Shown here one piece after another: positions 6,181 through 14,023 of a DNA stretch of 14,327 nt. The position numbers and the translations under genes are program-made. Position 1 is the first letter of the stretch; each line of letters opens with the position of its first letter. The notes below the pieces were generated by a model. That model was not told the origin of the DNA. It worked only from the letters and a program-made list of their open reading frames with translations, and did not search any database. The DNA comes from JBDTMT01 sp033764095 (GTDB taxonomy: Bacteria > Desulfobacterota > Binatia > HRBIN30 > CADEER01): the NCBI GenBank assembly GCA_033764095.1, contig JANRJF010000400.1, positions 1 to 14,327 of the forward strand. The letters are read 5' to 3'.

Positions 6181-6891
6181 ATGACAACCAGCACCTATGC
6201 GCCTCACAGCGCCAGCGTCGTTCTGATTCTGAGCTTTGCGCTCCACACCGGCTGTGGATCGAGCGGCGGCGGTGGGAGCGAGGGCAGCGAGCCGCATCCC
6301 AGTGATGTGCCGGCCGCACTGACCAGCATGGAGGGGGAAGCAGAAGTCGCATACGACAAAGCGCTGGCGACGGATCTGCCAGGCGTCAAAGCGGCCGCGC
6401 GTGCCATCGCTGCCGGGTGGAGCACATTCAAGGTACAGGTACTCCGCGATGGCGCGGATGCACGCACCGTCGACGGAATGGACGCGGCGGTCGCCAACCT
6501 CACCGTGGCGTCGAGTAGTCCTGATCGCCTGGCCCTGGCGCGCGCGGCCAACGGTGTCAGTGCCTGGATGAGCGACTTGTTCGCCGTCTATAACCCGCCG
6601 GTCCCGCCCGCGGTTATCGAGCTCGATTACCGCGGGCGGGAGGTCGTCCTCGACGCGCTGACACCGGATCTGCCGGCCGCCGCCGCCGACCTGCGGGCAC
6701 TCGATGAGATCTGGCTCAACCTCCGCTCTCAGGTCGAGCGTGCCGGCGGCGGCGCCACGGTGCTGGATTTCGATGCGGACCTTGTCGTGGTGCTCGAAGC
6801 GGTCACCGCCGGAGACGCAGGGAGCATCGTCGTCGCCACCAACGCCCTGCTCGACCGCGTCGACGCACTCGAGCAAGTGTTCAGCCAATAG
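6181..6891 (+). CDS. Putative lipoprotein with two repeated helical domains
   Basis: The ATG at 6181 follows AGGAG at only 4 nt spacing; the longer frame from 6130 adds a non-signal-like start. The 236-residue product begins with a lipoprotein-type signal (SASVVLILSFALHTGC), lipidation candidate Cys25 and a Gly/Ser-rich linker. The -3 position is His, so the lipobox is imperfect. The rest is largely helical and appears to be two copies of one unit. Copy one runs from TDLPGVKAAARAIAAGWSTF to SAWMSDLFAVY. Copy two runs from TPDLPAAAADLRALDEIWLN to RVDALEQVF. A short IELDYRGREVV segment joins them. I recognise no family. It lies between an acidic exported protein and a membrane glycosyltransferase, suggesting an envelope role. 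No operator was found directly before it, so it may depend on read-through past the hairpin at 6058. Confidence 0.78.
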   Translation: MTTSTYAPHSASVVLILSFALHTGCGSSGGGGSEGSEPHPSDVPAALTSMEGEAEVAYDKALATDLPGVKAAARAIAAGWSTFKVQVLRDGADARTVDGMDAAVANLTVASSSPDRLALARAANGVSAWMSDLFAVYNPPVPPAVIELDYRGREVVLDALTPDLPAAAADLRALDEIWLNLRSQVERAGGGATVLDFDADLVVVLEAVTAGDAGSIVVATNALLDRVDALEQVFSQ

Positions 6892-6931
6892 GGTCGGCTG
6901 CGCGACTACCGACCGGTTGGCGAGTCGGGCT

Positions 6932-6963
6932 GCTTCACGGTTTCGTCATGCAAGATCTGCAAT
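6932..6963 (+). promoter_or_regulatory. Operator/promoter of the GT39 glycosyltransferase gene
   Basis: GCTTCACGGTTTCGTCATGC at 6932-6951 is identical to the regulator-operon element at 18 of 20 positions and points towards the glycosyltransferase start at 6988. Half-sites CTTCA (6933-6937) and CGTCA (6944-6948) are 11 bp apart. A possible -10, TGCAAT (6958-6963), lies 9 nt after the second half-site. That is closer than the 12 nt seen at the other sites, so the promoter part is less certain than the operator. Confidence 0.6.
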
Positions 6964-6987
6964 GCGAGTGAGACGGCAACCGGTGCC

Positions 6988-8586
6988 ATGGCTCCGCAAC
7001 GATACGCATCGCGTCGGCCCCGCGAGCGCGCCGGCGACGACCGCTGTGCCCATCCGCGCGTCATCCGCGGCGCCGAGTGGACAGGGGCGGCGCTGCGCGC
7101 CGTCGACGGTCACATAGCCGCGGTGTTCGGCGCCTCCACGGCCGTCACGTGGCGCGCGGTGCTCACGTTGACCGCGGTGCTGGCGCTCGGCGCAGGGCTG
7201 ATGCTCTACCGCCTCGGCACCGCTGAAATCTGTGAGCACAACGAAGCGGTCGAGGCTGTGTTCGTGCAGCGTATGGTCGATCACGGCGAATGGTTCTTCC
7301 CGCTGCTCAACGCCCACGAGCCGATGTACAAGCCACCGCTCTTCCATTGGACGGCTGCCGGATTGGCCGCAGGCCTCGGGGTTGAATCGACGACGCCGTT
7401 GGTCGTGCGCCTCCCATCAGCGCTCTACGGCCTAGCCGGCATCGCAATGGCGATGCTGCTGATGCTGCGCTGGCTAGGCCTGCACAGTGCGCTGCTCAGC
7501 GGGCTCATGTTGCTCGGGTCGTACCAGTACATGTCGGCGGCCCGTTTCGGACGCGTCGACATGGCGCTGACCTGCTGCGAGGCCCTGGCTCTCGTCGCTT
7601 TCGTCGGCTGGCTATCCGTCCCGCCGACGGGAACGACGCGCGGCGGGCGGCGCCTCGCCTGGCAGTATCTCTGCGCCGTGGGACTTGGGCTGGCAGTGCT
7701 CGCCAAGGGCCCGGTCGGCATGCTCATTCCGCTCCTGGCGATGGGGATCTTTCTCATCGTCGACGGCAGCTGGCGGCACGCCATCGCCGGTCTGTCGCGG
7801 GGCCCAGCACTCGTCCTGATCGTCGTCAGTGTGAGCTGGTACGGGCTCTGCCTAGCATCCGGTCATTCCGACTTCTTGCAACGACAGTTGGGAAGCGAGA
7901 ACGCCGCCCGCGCCATCGGCGGTCTCGGTGCGATGCCGCCCTGGTACTACCTGCGTCCATTGCTGTTCAACTCACCGCCGCTGAGCGTGCTCGTCCCCAT
8001 CGCAGTCGTCGCCGCGCTCAGGCAGCCGCGGACCCGAGTTGCAACGGAACGCGTGGCACCGAAGCTGTTCGCGATCTTCTGGGTCGTCACACTCGCGGTG
8101 TTCTCCCTCGTCGCCTACAAGCGGCGCGCCTACCTGTTGCCGCTGTGGCCGCCAGCGGCCATGCTGCTGGCGTGGTGGCTGTGTGGGGCCGCCGCCCCCC
8201 AGCGTCGCGCCATCTGGCGCGGCGCCTTCACCCTGGCCGTTGGCGGACAGATCGTCTTCAACGCTCTGTACCTCCCGCACGCCGACGTGCGGTATTGCGG
8301 CGGCAAGCCCGCGCGCCGGGCCGCGGCACGGATCCAACAGGTCGTCCCGGCGACGAGCACTCTCTACTGGTATGGACCAGGTGCTCTACCGCCGCCGATC
8401 CTTTTCTATCTGGACCGCACCGTTCCACGCCTGGCGGGCAAGCTCGACGATGCGCCGCCGGGCTACATCCTAGTCGCGACTGACAGTTGGCAACCGGGGG
8501 ACGCGCTCCGCACCGTCCTCCGACCGGTACTGACCGTCGGCGCGCCACCACACGCGCTGAGCCTTTTATATCGCGCGCCGGGCTGA
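6988..8586 (+). CDS. GT39/ArnT-like multi-pass membrane glycosyltransferase
   Basis: The 532-residue membrane protein has a first helix at about 55-75 followed by an acidic periplasmic loop (AEICEHNEAVEAVFVQRM). The family hallmark KPPLFHW is at about 115-121, followed by around ten further hydrophobic segments and a periplasmic C-terminal domain. This matches the PMT_2/ArnT-like superfamily (GT39/GT83), which transfers sugars from polyprenyl-phosphate carriers to lipid A, glycans or proteins on the outer face of the inner membrane. The donor and acceptor cannot be read. The ATG at 6988 has a poor Shine-Dalgarno (GAGTGAGA 14 nt before), and about 50 hydrophilic residues precede the first helix, so the true start may differ. 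An operator matching that of the regulator-kinase pair lies 37 nt upstream, making it the best candidate effector of that system. Confidence 0.87.
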   Translation: MAPQRYASRRPRERAGDDRCAHPRVIRGAEWTGAALRAVDGHIAAVFGASTAVTWRAVLTLTAVLALGAGLMLYRLGTAEICEHNEAVEAVFVQRMVDHGEWFFPLLNAHEPMYKPPLFHWTAAGLAAGLGVESTTPLVVRLPSALYGLAGIAMAMLLMLRWLGLHSALLSGLMLLGSYQYMSAARFGRVDMALTCCEALALVAFVGWLSVPPTGTTRGGRRLAWQYLCAVGLGLAVLAKGPVGMLIPLLAMGIFLIVDGSWRHAIAGLSRGPALVLIVVSVSWYGLCLASGHSDFLQRQLGSENAARAIGGLGAMPPWYYLRPLLFNSPPLSVLVPIAVVAALRQPRTRVATERVAPKLFAIFWVVTLAVFSLVAYKRRAYLLPLWPPAAMLLAWWLCGAAAPQRRAIWRGAFTLAVGGQIVFNALYLPHADVRYCGGKPARRAAARIQQVVPATSTLYWYGPGALPPPILFYLDRTVPRLAGKLDDAPPGYILVATDSWQPGDALRTVLRPVLTVGAPPHALSLLYRAPG

Positions 8587-8603
8587 GCCGCCCGAGTGGC
8601 GAC

Positions 8604-8658
8604 ATGAACGGAAATTAAGGTGCCGTTCATGCCGGGTTCAGGCCGCGGCGCGTAGTCT
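8604..8658 (+). promoter_or_regulatory. Operator/promoter of the RND efflux operon (copy B)
   Basis: Inverted repeat ATGAACGG (8604-8611) / CCGTTCAT (8623-8630) overlaps direct half-sites GTTCA at 8625-8629 and 8636-8640, which are 11 bp apart. TAGTCT (8653-8658) lies 12 nt after the second half-site and is a plausible -10. The element starts 17 nt after the glycosyltransferase stop. It is nearly the same as the relic site at 1183-1236 and differs from the CTTCA-type sites of the other regulator. The likely binder is the regulator encoded at the end of this operon (14004 onward). Confidence 0.65.
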
Positions 8659-8691
8659 ATGTGGGGAACTACACGCCCGGAGCCGCCAACG

Positions 8692-9984
8692 ATGCCAACA
8701 CGCCCCGCCGAACGCACTGGCGCCACAGCCCGCGCCGGATTGCGCGTCCGCTCGGCAGTGGCGAGCCTGATGCTGCTGGCGCTGCCCACGACGCCTGCCG
8801 GCGCCGCAGCGCTGAGCGTCGACGAGTGCGTCGCCTTGGCGCTGCGCCGCGCGCCGTTGGTCGAGGCGGCGAGCGCCGACCTCGCCGCCGCCGGCGCCAA
8901 CGTCGCCGAGGCGCGCGCCGCCTACTGGCCGCGCCTCGCGGGTATCGCGCAGTACGGTCAGTCGGCTGGCTACAACACGGCGGTCACCAACGGCGGCGTC
9001 ACGCAGCTCGGCGTCGGCGCCGAGCTGACCCTGTACGACGGCGGCCAACGCGCCGCGGCGCTGGCGGCGGCGCGAGCACGCTGGCGGTCGAGCAGCGCCG
9101 CCGCCCGACAGCGCGACGCCGACGTCACCTTCATCACCCGCGACGCCTACTACGCCGCGGTGGCCGCACGCGCCGCCGCCCTGGTTCAGGCCGATGCGGT
9201 GCTCGCCCTCACCGCCTACCTGGCGCTGCTCGACCGCCAGGCGGGCCTCGGCCTGGTTCCGGCCGGCGACGTACCGCGCGCCACGCTGGCCCTGGCGACG
9301 GCGCGCAGCGGCGAACGCGACAGCGCCGCGGCGCAGCGCGCGGCGCTCGACGAACTGGCGATCCTCACCGGCGTCGCAATCGACGCGGCTGCGCTGGTCG
9401 ACCCGCCGCTCGCCGCCGCGGCAACGACGGATGATCTGGATGCCGCACCCATCGTCGCCGAGGCGCGCGCCAGCGCCGATGCCGCGCGGCACGACGCCGA
9501 CGGCGTCCGCGCCGAGCGACGCGGCCGCTTCGGATTGAGCGGCGACGCCGGTTTCCTCGGCGATCAGTTCCGCCAGACGTTCGAGGAGAACGGCGGTGGC
9601 GAGTTCCTGCTTGCCTTCTCCGTGCCGCTCTTCGACGCCCCGCTGGCGGCGCGCGTCGACGCCGCCGCTGCCAGCGCCACCAGCGCCGAGTCGCTGGTGC
9701 GCGAGGCGCGCCAGACCCTGGCGATCGCCCTGGCACGCGCCCGCAGCGAGGCCGAGCGGGCGCGCGCCGATGCGCTGGCCTGGGAGGCGGCGCAGCCGGC
9801 CGCCGCCGAAGCGTTTCTACTCATGCGCGCGCGCTACCTGGGCGGCGGCGACGTGCGCCTGCTCGACGTGCTCGATGCCCTCACCCAGTCCATCGACGCG
9901 CGCATCGCCGCGGTGCGCGCCCGCGCCGCGGAACGCGCCGCGCTGGCGCTCGTGGACCAGCTGCTCGGGCGCAGCGGCGCATGA
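8692..9984 (+). CDS. TolC-family outer membrane efflux channel
   Basis: The 430-residue product carries a signal peptide (VRSAVASLMLLALPTTPAGA). It then has LSVDECVALALRRAPLVEAA, the typical start of an outer membrane efflux protein, long Ala/Arg-rich amphipathic helices and two repeat halves. YWPRLAGIAQYGQS, LTLYDGGQ and FSVPLFD are the usual strand/loop signatures. GVAVALxL-like residues are replaced here by GVGAELTLYDGG. I prefer the ATG at 8692: GGAG lies 9 nt before it, the relic copy starts at the equivalent codon, and the earlier in-frame ATG at 8659 abuts the predicted -10. The channel would complete a tripartite efflux complex with the next two genes. The stop overlaps the adaptor start (ATGA at 9981), so the genes are translationally coupled. 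Confidence 0.92.
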   Translation: MPTRPAERTGATARAGLRVRSAVASLMLLALPTTPAGAAALSVDECVALALRRAPLVEAASADLAAAGANVAEARAAYWPRLAGIAQYGQSAGYNTAVTNGGVTQLGVGAELTLYDGGQRAAALAAARARWRSSSAAARQRDADVTFITRDAYYAAVAARAAALVQADAVLALTAYLALLDRQAGLGLVPAGDVPRATLALATARSGERDSAAAQRAALDELAILTGVAIDAAALVDPPLAAAATTDDLDAAPIVAEARASADAARHDADGVRAERRGRFGLSGDAGFLGDQFRQTFEENGGGEFLLAFSVPLFDAPLAARVDAAAASATSAESLVREARQTLAIALARARSEAERARADALAWEAAQPAAAEAFLLMRARYLGGGDVRLLDVLDALTQSIDARIAAVRARAAERAALALVDQLLGRSGA

Positions 9985-10967
9985 CCCGGCACGTTGCGCG
10001 CGTCATGCTGGCGCTGCTCGTCGCCGGCGCCGCCTGTCAGGCGCCGCCGGAGACCGAGGCGCCGGCCGATGCCGAGCCGATCGTCGTGCCGGTGGTCGCG
10101 GTGCGGCGCGGCGACATCGACGCCACCCTCTCCGCCAGCGGCGAGACCGTGGCGCTGAGCGCGCTGCGCCTGGCCTCGCCGGTGGCCGGCCGCGTCACGC
10201 AGCTCGACGCGCAGCCGGGCGACCGACTGGCGGCGGGCAGCGTCGCGGCGCGCGTCCTGCCGCTGGAGAACGAATCGGTGCTGCACGGCTTCGACGTGCT
10301 CGCCGGCGCCGGGGCGCTCGCCGACGGCGACACCGCGCTGGCGCGGCGGCTGACGCGCGAGATCCGCGACCACGCGGTCGCCCTGCGTGTGCCGTTCGCG
10401 GCCCTAGTCGCGGCGCGCCTGCACAATCCCGGCGAACAGGTGGCGCAGGGCGAGGCGCTGCTGGAGCTCTTCGATCCGAGCTCGCTGGTCGTCGTCGCGC
10501 AGGTGCCGGCGGCGGCCGCCGCGCTCGTCCGCCCTGGCATGCCGGTCACCGTGCAGGGGGCGAGGCAGACCGGCAACGGACGTGTGGCGGCCGTCCTGCC
10601 TGGCCTGACGCCGCAGGCGCTTACTGTCCCGGTGCGCATCACGCTCGACACGGCGCCGCAGCCGCCGCAGCTCGGCGCCGCGGTCGCCTGTCACATCGTC
10701 ACCGCGCGCCACACTGCGGCGCTGCTGATCCCGACGCGCGCCCTAGTCACCTCGCTGGTCGGCGACGAGGGCGTCGTCGTCGTCGCGGTCGAAGGTCGCG
10801 CGCAGCGGCGACGCGTGCAGCTCGGCGTGCGTGGCGCCGACGAGGTACAGGTCGTCACCGGGCTCGCGGCCGGCGACCTGGTGCTGACCGAGGCCGGGGT
10901 CGGGTTGCCCGACGGCGCGCCGATCACCGCGCAGACTCCGGCGCCCGCGCCGGCCGGTGACGCGTGA
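9981..10967 (+). CDS. RND efflux periplasmic adaptor (HlyD/MFP family), lipoprotein
   Basis: The 328-residue product has a lipoprotein signal ending VAGAAC, with Cys19 as the lipidation site. It then has a Pro/Glu linker and the first lipoyl half (SPVAGRVTQLDAQPGDRLAAG, about 66-86). The second lipoyl half (LHNPGEQVAQGEALLELFDP, about 147-166), a beta-barrel (VPVRITLDTAPQPPQLGAAV) and a membrane-proximal domain (VQVVTGLAAGDLVLTEAG) follow. Only about 43 residues separate the lipoyl halves, so the usual alpha-helical hairpin is very short. It bridges the TolC-like channel and the RND pump. It starts inside the tolC stop (ATGA) and ends in a GTGA overlap with the pump gene. Substrate specificity is not visible. 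Confidence 0.9.
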   Translation: MTRHVARVMLALLVAGAACQAPPETEAPADAEPIVVPVVAVRRGDIDATLSASGETVALSALRLASPVAGRVTQLDAQPGDRLAAGSVAARVLPLENESVLHGFDVLAGAGALADGDTALARRLTREIRDHAVALRVPFAALVAARLHNPGEQVAQGEALLELFDPSSLVVVAQVPAAAAALVRPGMPVTVQGARQTGNGRVAAVLPGLTPQALTVPVRITLDTAPQPPQLGAAVACHIVTARHTAALLIPTRALVTSLVGDEGVVVVAVEGRAQRRRVQLGVRGADEVQVVTGLAAGDLVLTEAGVGLPDGAPITAQTPAPAPAGDA

Positions 10968-13900
10968 GCCTCGCTGCGTGCGTCCACGCCCACCGTACGG
11001 CGATTGTTGCCATCACCGCGCTGGGCGTCGCGGCCGGAGCCGTGGCGGCGTGGACGTTGCCAGTGTCGATCTTCCCCGAAGTCGCCTTCCACCGCGTCTC
11101 GCTCATCGCCCGGGCCACGAACCTGCCGGTCGAGCAGACGCTCACCGCCGTGACGCAGCCGCTGGAGAACGCCATGACCGGCGTGTTGGATGTCGAGACG
11201 ATCCGCTCCACGACCACACGCGGGGGGGCGCAGCTCGACCTGGTCTTCGGCTGGCAGGCGGACATGCCGCTGGCGCTGCAGCGCGTCCAGGCGGCGATGG
11301 AGGAGACGCGCGCCGTGCTGCCGGCCGGCACCGAGCTCGAGGCGCGGCTGCTCGACACGTCCGCGTTCCCGATCGTCGGCGTCGCCATCAGCGCCGCCGA
11401 CGGAGATCTGGCGCGGCTGTCGGATTTCGCGCTCTACGAAGCGGCGCCACGCCTGCGCACCGTGCCCAGTGTCTACCGCGTCGACCTCAACGGCGCCAAG
11501 GTGCGCGAGTATGCGCTGACCGTCGACCCGGTGGCGCTGGCGCAGCACGGGCTCGACCTGGCGACGGTCGAGAACGCGGTGCGCAGCGCCAATCTGGTCG
11601 CTGCCGCAGGCTCGGTGGTCGACGGCCCGAACCTGGCGCTGACCGTGGTGCGCGGGCCGGGCGCCGAGGCGAGCGCCTTGGGCCAGGTGGTGGTGGCACA
11701 GCAGGGCGGCGTGCCGGTGACGCTCGACGCCGTGGCGCGGGTCGACTCAGCGCTGCGCGAGGACTTCACGCGCGCCGCCGCTGACGGCCAGGGCGCCGTG
11801 CTGCTCGGTATCTCGCGCCGCCCGGACGGCAACGCGGTGCGCATCTCCGCCGAGGTGCGCCAGCGCCTCGCCGAGCTGGCGCGCCAGCACCCGGATCTCC
11901 ACTTCAGCATCTTCTACGACCAGGCCGAGCTAGTGCGCGACGCCATCGCCAGCGTGCGCGACAGCATCGCCATCGGCCTGGTGCTCGCCGTCGCCACTGT
12001 CTTCGCTTTCATCGGCGACCGCCGCGCCACCGCCGTCGCCGCCGCCGTCGTCCCCGCGACGGTGCTCATCACCTGCACCGCGCTGAGCGGGCTCGGCATG
12101 AGCTTCAATCTGATGACGTTGGGCGGCATCGCCGCCGGCATCGGGCTGATCCTCGACGACGCAATCGTCGTGGTCGAGAACGTACATCGCCATCGCCTCG
12201 CCGGGCTGGGGGGCGAGGCGGCGGTGCGCGCCGCGCTGGCCGAGATCACGCGTCCGCTGCTCGGCTCGACCCTCACCCCGGTGGCGGTGTTGCTGCCGCT
12301 CGGCCAGCTCGGCGGCGTGCCCGGCGCGTTCTTCCAACCGCTGGCGATCACCATGTCCATCGCGCTGCTGGTATCGCTCGGGTTGGCGCTGACCTTCACG
12401 CCGGCGCTGGCCGCTGTGGCGGAAAGCGGCACGCGCACGCCGCGGCACGGAGCGGGCGATCGCGTGGTCGAGGCGCTGGCGGCGCACTACGCGCACCTGC
12501 TCGACTGGGCCCTGCGACACCGCGTGGCGGCGCTCGCGGCAGCCCTCGCGATGATCGTCGTCGGGGGCCTCGCGTACGAACGCGTCGAGACCGGCTTCAT
12601 CCCGACCATGGACGAGGGCGCCTTCGTGCTCGACTACTGGGCCCCGACCGGCAGCTCACTCAACGAAACCGAACGCCTGCTCGCCCAGGTGGACGCCCTG
12701 CTGCGCGCCACGCCCGAGGTCGCCAGCTTCTCGCGTCGCACCGGCGCCGAGCTTGGATTCTTCCTCACCGAAACCAATCGCGGCGACTACGCCGTGCGGC
12801 TCCGGCGCGACCGCCGGCGCGGCTCCGAGGCGGTGGTCAGCCAGCTGCGCGAGTCCCTGCATGACCGCGTCCCGGCGCTGCGCGTCGAGTTCGTGCAGAT
12901 CCTGCAGGACATGATCGGCGACCTGAGCGGCAATCCCAGCCCGGTGGAGGTGAAACTGTTCAGCGAACGGCCGGCGGCGCTGCGCACGGCCGCGGTGGCG
13001 GCGGCGCAGCGCATCGCCGCCGTGCCCGGCGCCGCCGACGTGTTCGCTGGCCTGACCGAGATCGGCCCGACGTACGAGGTCGCCGTCGACGCGCGCCGCG
13101 CCGCGCGCGCCGGGATCGACACCACGGCGGTGCAACACGCGCTGGAGATCGCGGTCAGCGGCGTCGTCGTCGGTCAGGTGGTCGAAGACGACCGCGCCAT
13201 CCCGCTACGCCTGCGCGGCCCGGACGCCTTTCGCCGGCGGCTCGCCGCGCTCGACGACCTGGTGCTCGCCACGCCCGCCGGCGGCCTGGCGCCGCTGGCC
13301 GGGTTGGCGACGCTCGCCGCCGGACCGCCCAGTCTGCAGCTCGAGCGCGAGAACCTGCGCTCGCTGGCGCGTGTCACCGCGACGCTGGAGGGCCGCAGCC
13401 TCGGCGCGGTGACCGACGACGTGCAGCAGGCGATGCGCGGCGTGCCGCTGCCACCGGATGTGCGCGTCGAGTACGGCGGCCTGCACGCCAGCCAGCAGGA
13501 GGCGTTCCAGCAGCTGCTGGTCGTGTTCGGCACCGCGCTCGCCTGCGTCGCGGCCCTGCTGCTGATCGAGTTCGGCTCGCTGGCGGCGACCGCGGCGGTG
13601 ATCGGCGGCAGCCTGCTGGCGCTTAGCGGCAGCCTGCTGGCGCTGTGGCTGACCAATACGGCGTTGAACGTCTCGTCGATCGTCGGGATGGTCATGGTTA
13701 TCGGCATCGTCGCCAAGAACGGCATCCTGCTGCTCGACTTCGCCGCCCAGGTCGACGTGGGCGAGACGATCGAGGCGCGCCTGATCGCCGCCGGGCGCGT
13801 GCGCCTGCGGCCGATCCTGATGACCTCGCTCGCCACCGCCGCCGGCCTGGCGCCGCTCGCCGTCGGGCTCGGCGCCGGCGGCGAGATGCAGCAGCCGCTG

Positions 13901-14023
13901 GCCATCGCCATCCTCGGCGGGCTGTCGGTCGCCATGGCCTGTTCGCTGCTCGGCGTGCCGGTCCTGTATGCATGGCTGGCCCACCCCGCGGCGGAGATCT
14001 CCTATGCGCCTGCTGCTGGTTGA
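10964..14023 (+). CDS. RND-superfamily efflux pump, inner membrane subunit
   Basis: The 1019-residue product has the RND layout: helix 1 with LPVSIFPEV, two large periplasmic loops, and helices 2-6 and 8-12. The proton-relay aspartates lie in GIGLILDDAIVVVENV (Asp398, Asp399), and the helix-10 lysine is in IVAKNGILLLDF (Lys918). GFIPTMDEGAFVLDYW opens the second periplasmic half. The paired DD in helix 4 is typical of drug-type (HAE) pumps. The second porter half, with LNETERLLAQVDALL and PEVASFSRRTGAELG, looks more like CusA/CzcA-type metal pumps. I therefore leave the substrate open. The GTG start at 10964 overlaps the adaptor stop as GTGA, and the 3' end overlaps the following regulator by 20 nt. 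Together with the preceding channel and adaptor it forms a complete tripartite system. Confidence 0.93.
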   Translation: MSLAACVHAHRTAIVAITALGVAAGAVAAWTLPVSIFPEVAFHRVSLIARATNLPVEQTLTAVTQPLENAMTGVLDVETIRSTTTRGGAQLDLVFGWQADMPLALQRVQAAMEETRAVLPAGTELEARLLDTSAFPIVGVAISAADGDLARLSDFALYEAAPRLRTVPSVYRVDLNGAKVREYALTVDPVALAQHGLDLATVENAVRSANLVAAAGSVVDGPNLALTVVRGPGAEASALGQVVVAQQGGVPVTLDAVARVDSALREDFTRAAADGQGAVLLGISRRPDGNAVRISAEVRQRLAELARQHPDLHFSIFYDQAELVRDAIASVRDSIAIGLVLAVATVFAFIGDRRATAVAAAVVPATVLITCTALSGLGMSFNLMTLGGIAAGIGLILDDAIVVVENVHRHRLAGLGGEAAVRAALAEITRPLLGSTLTPVAVLLPLGQLGGVPGAFFQPLAITMSIALLVSLGLALTFTPALAAVAESGTRTPRHGAGDRVVEALAAHYAHLLDWALRHRVAALAAALAMIVVGGLAYERVETGFIPTMDEGAFVLDYWAPTGSSLNETERLLAQVDALLRATPEVASFSRRTGAELGFFLTETNRGDYAVRLRRDRRRGSEAVVSQLRESLHDRVPALRVEFVQILQDMIGDLSGNPSPVEVKLFSERPAALRTAAVAAAQRIAAVPGAADVFAGLTEIGPTYEVAVDARRAARAGIDTTAVQHALEIAVSGVVVGQVVEDDRAIPLRLRGPDAFRRRLAALDDLVLATPAGGLAPLAGLATLAAGPPSLQLERENLRSLARVTATLEGRSLGAVTDDVQQAMRGVPLPPDVRVEYGGLHASQQEAFQQLLVVFGTALACVAALLLIEFGSLAATAAVIGGSLLALSGSLLALWLTNTALNVSSIVGMVMVIGIVAKNGILLLDFAAQVDVGETIEARLIAAGRVRLRPILMTSLATAAGLAPLAVGLGAGGEMQQPLAIAILGGLSVAMACSLLGVPVLYAWLAHPAAEISYAPAAG

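Noticed and set aside
5731..6888. Long minus-strand open frame across two plus-strand genes (385 codons).
   Set aside because: Arg/His-rich translation with no motif. The plus-strand genes have signal peptides and ribosome binding sites.
6892..6914. GGTCGG / CCGACC hairpin after the lipoprotein stop as a terminator.
   Set aside because: Only a 6-bp stem with an 11-nt loop and no T-tract; too weak to call.
8659..8691. Upstream ATG for the TolC-like gene.
   Set aside because: It directly follows the predicted -10 hexamer and so would lie at or before the transcript start. The ATG at 8692 has a Shine-Dalgarno and matches the start of the relic copy.
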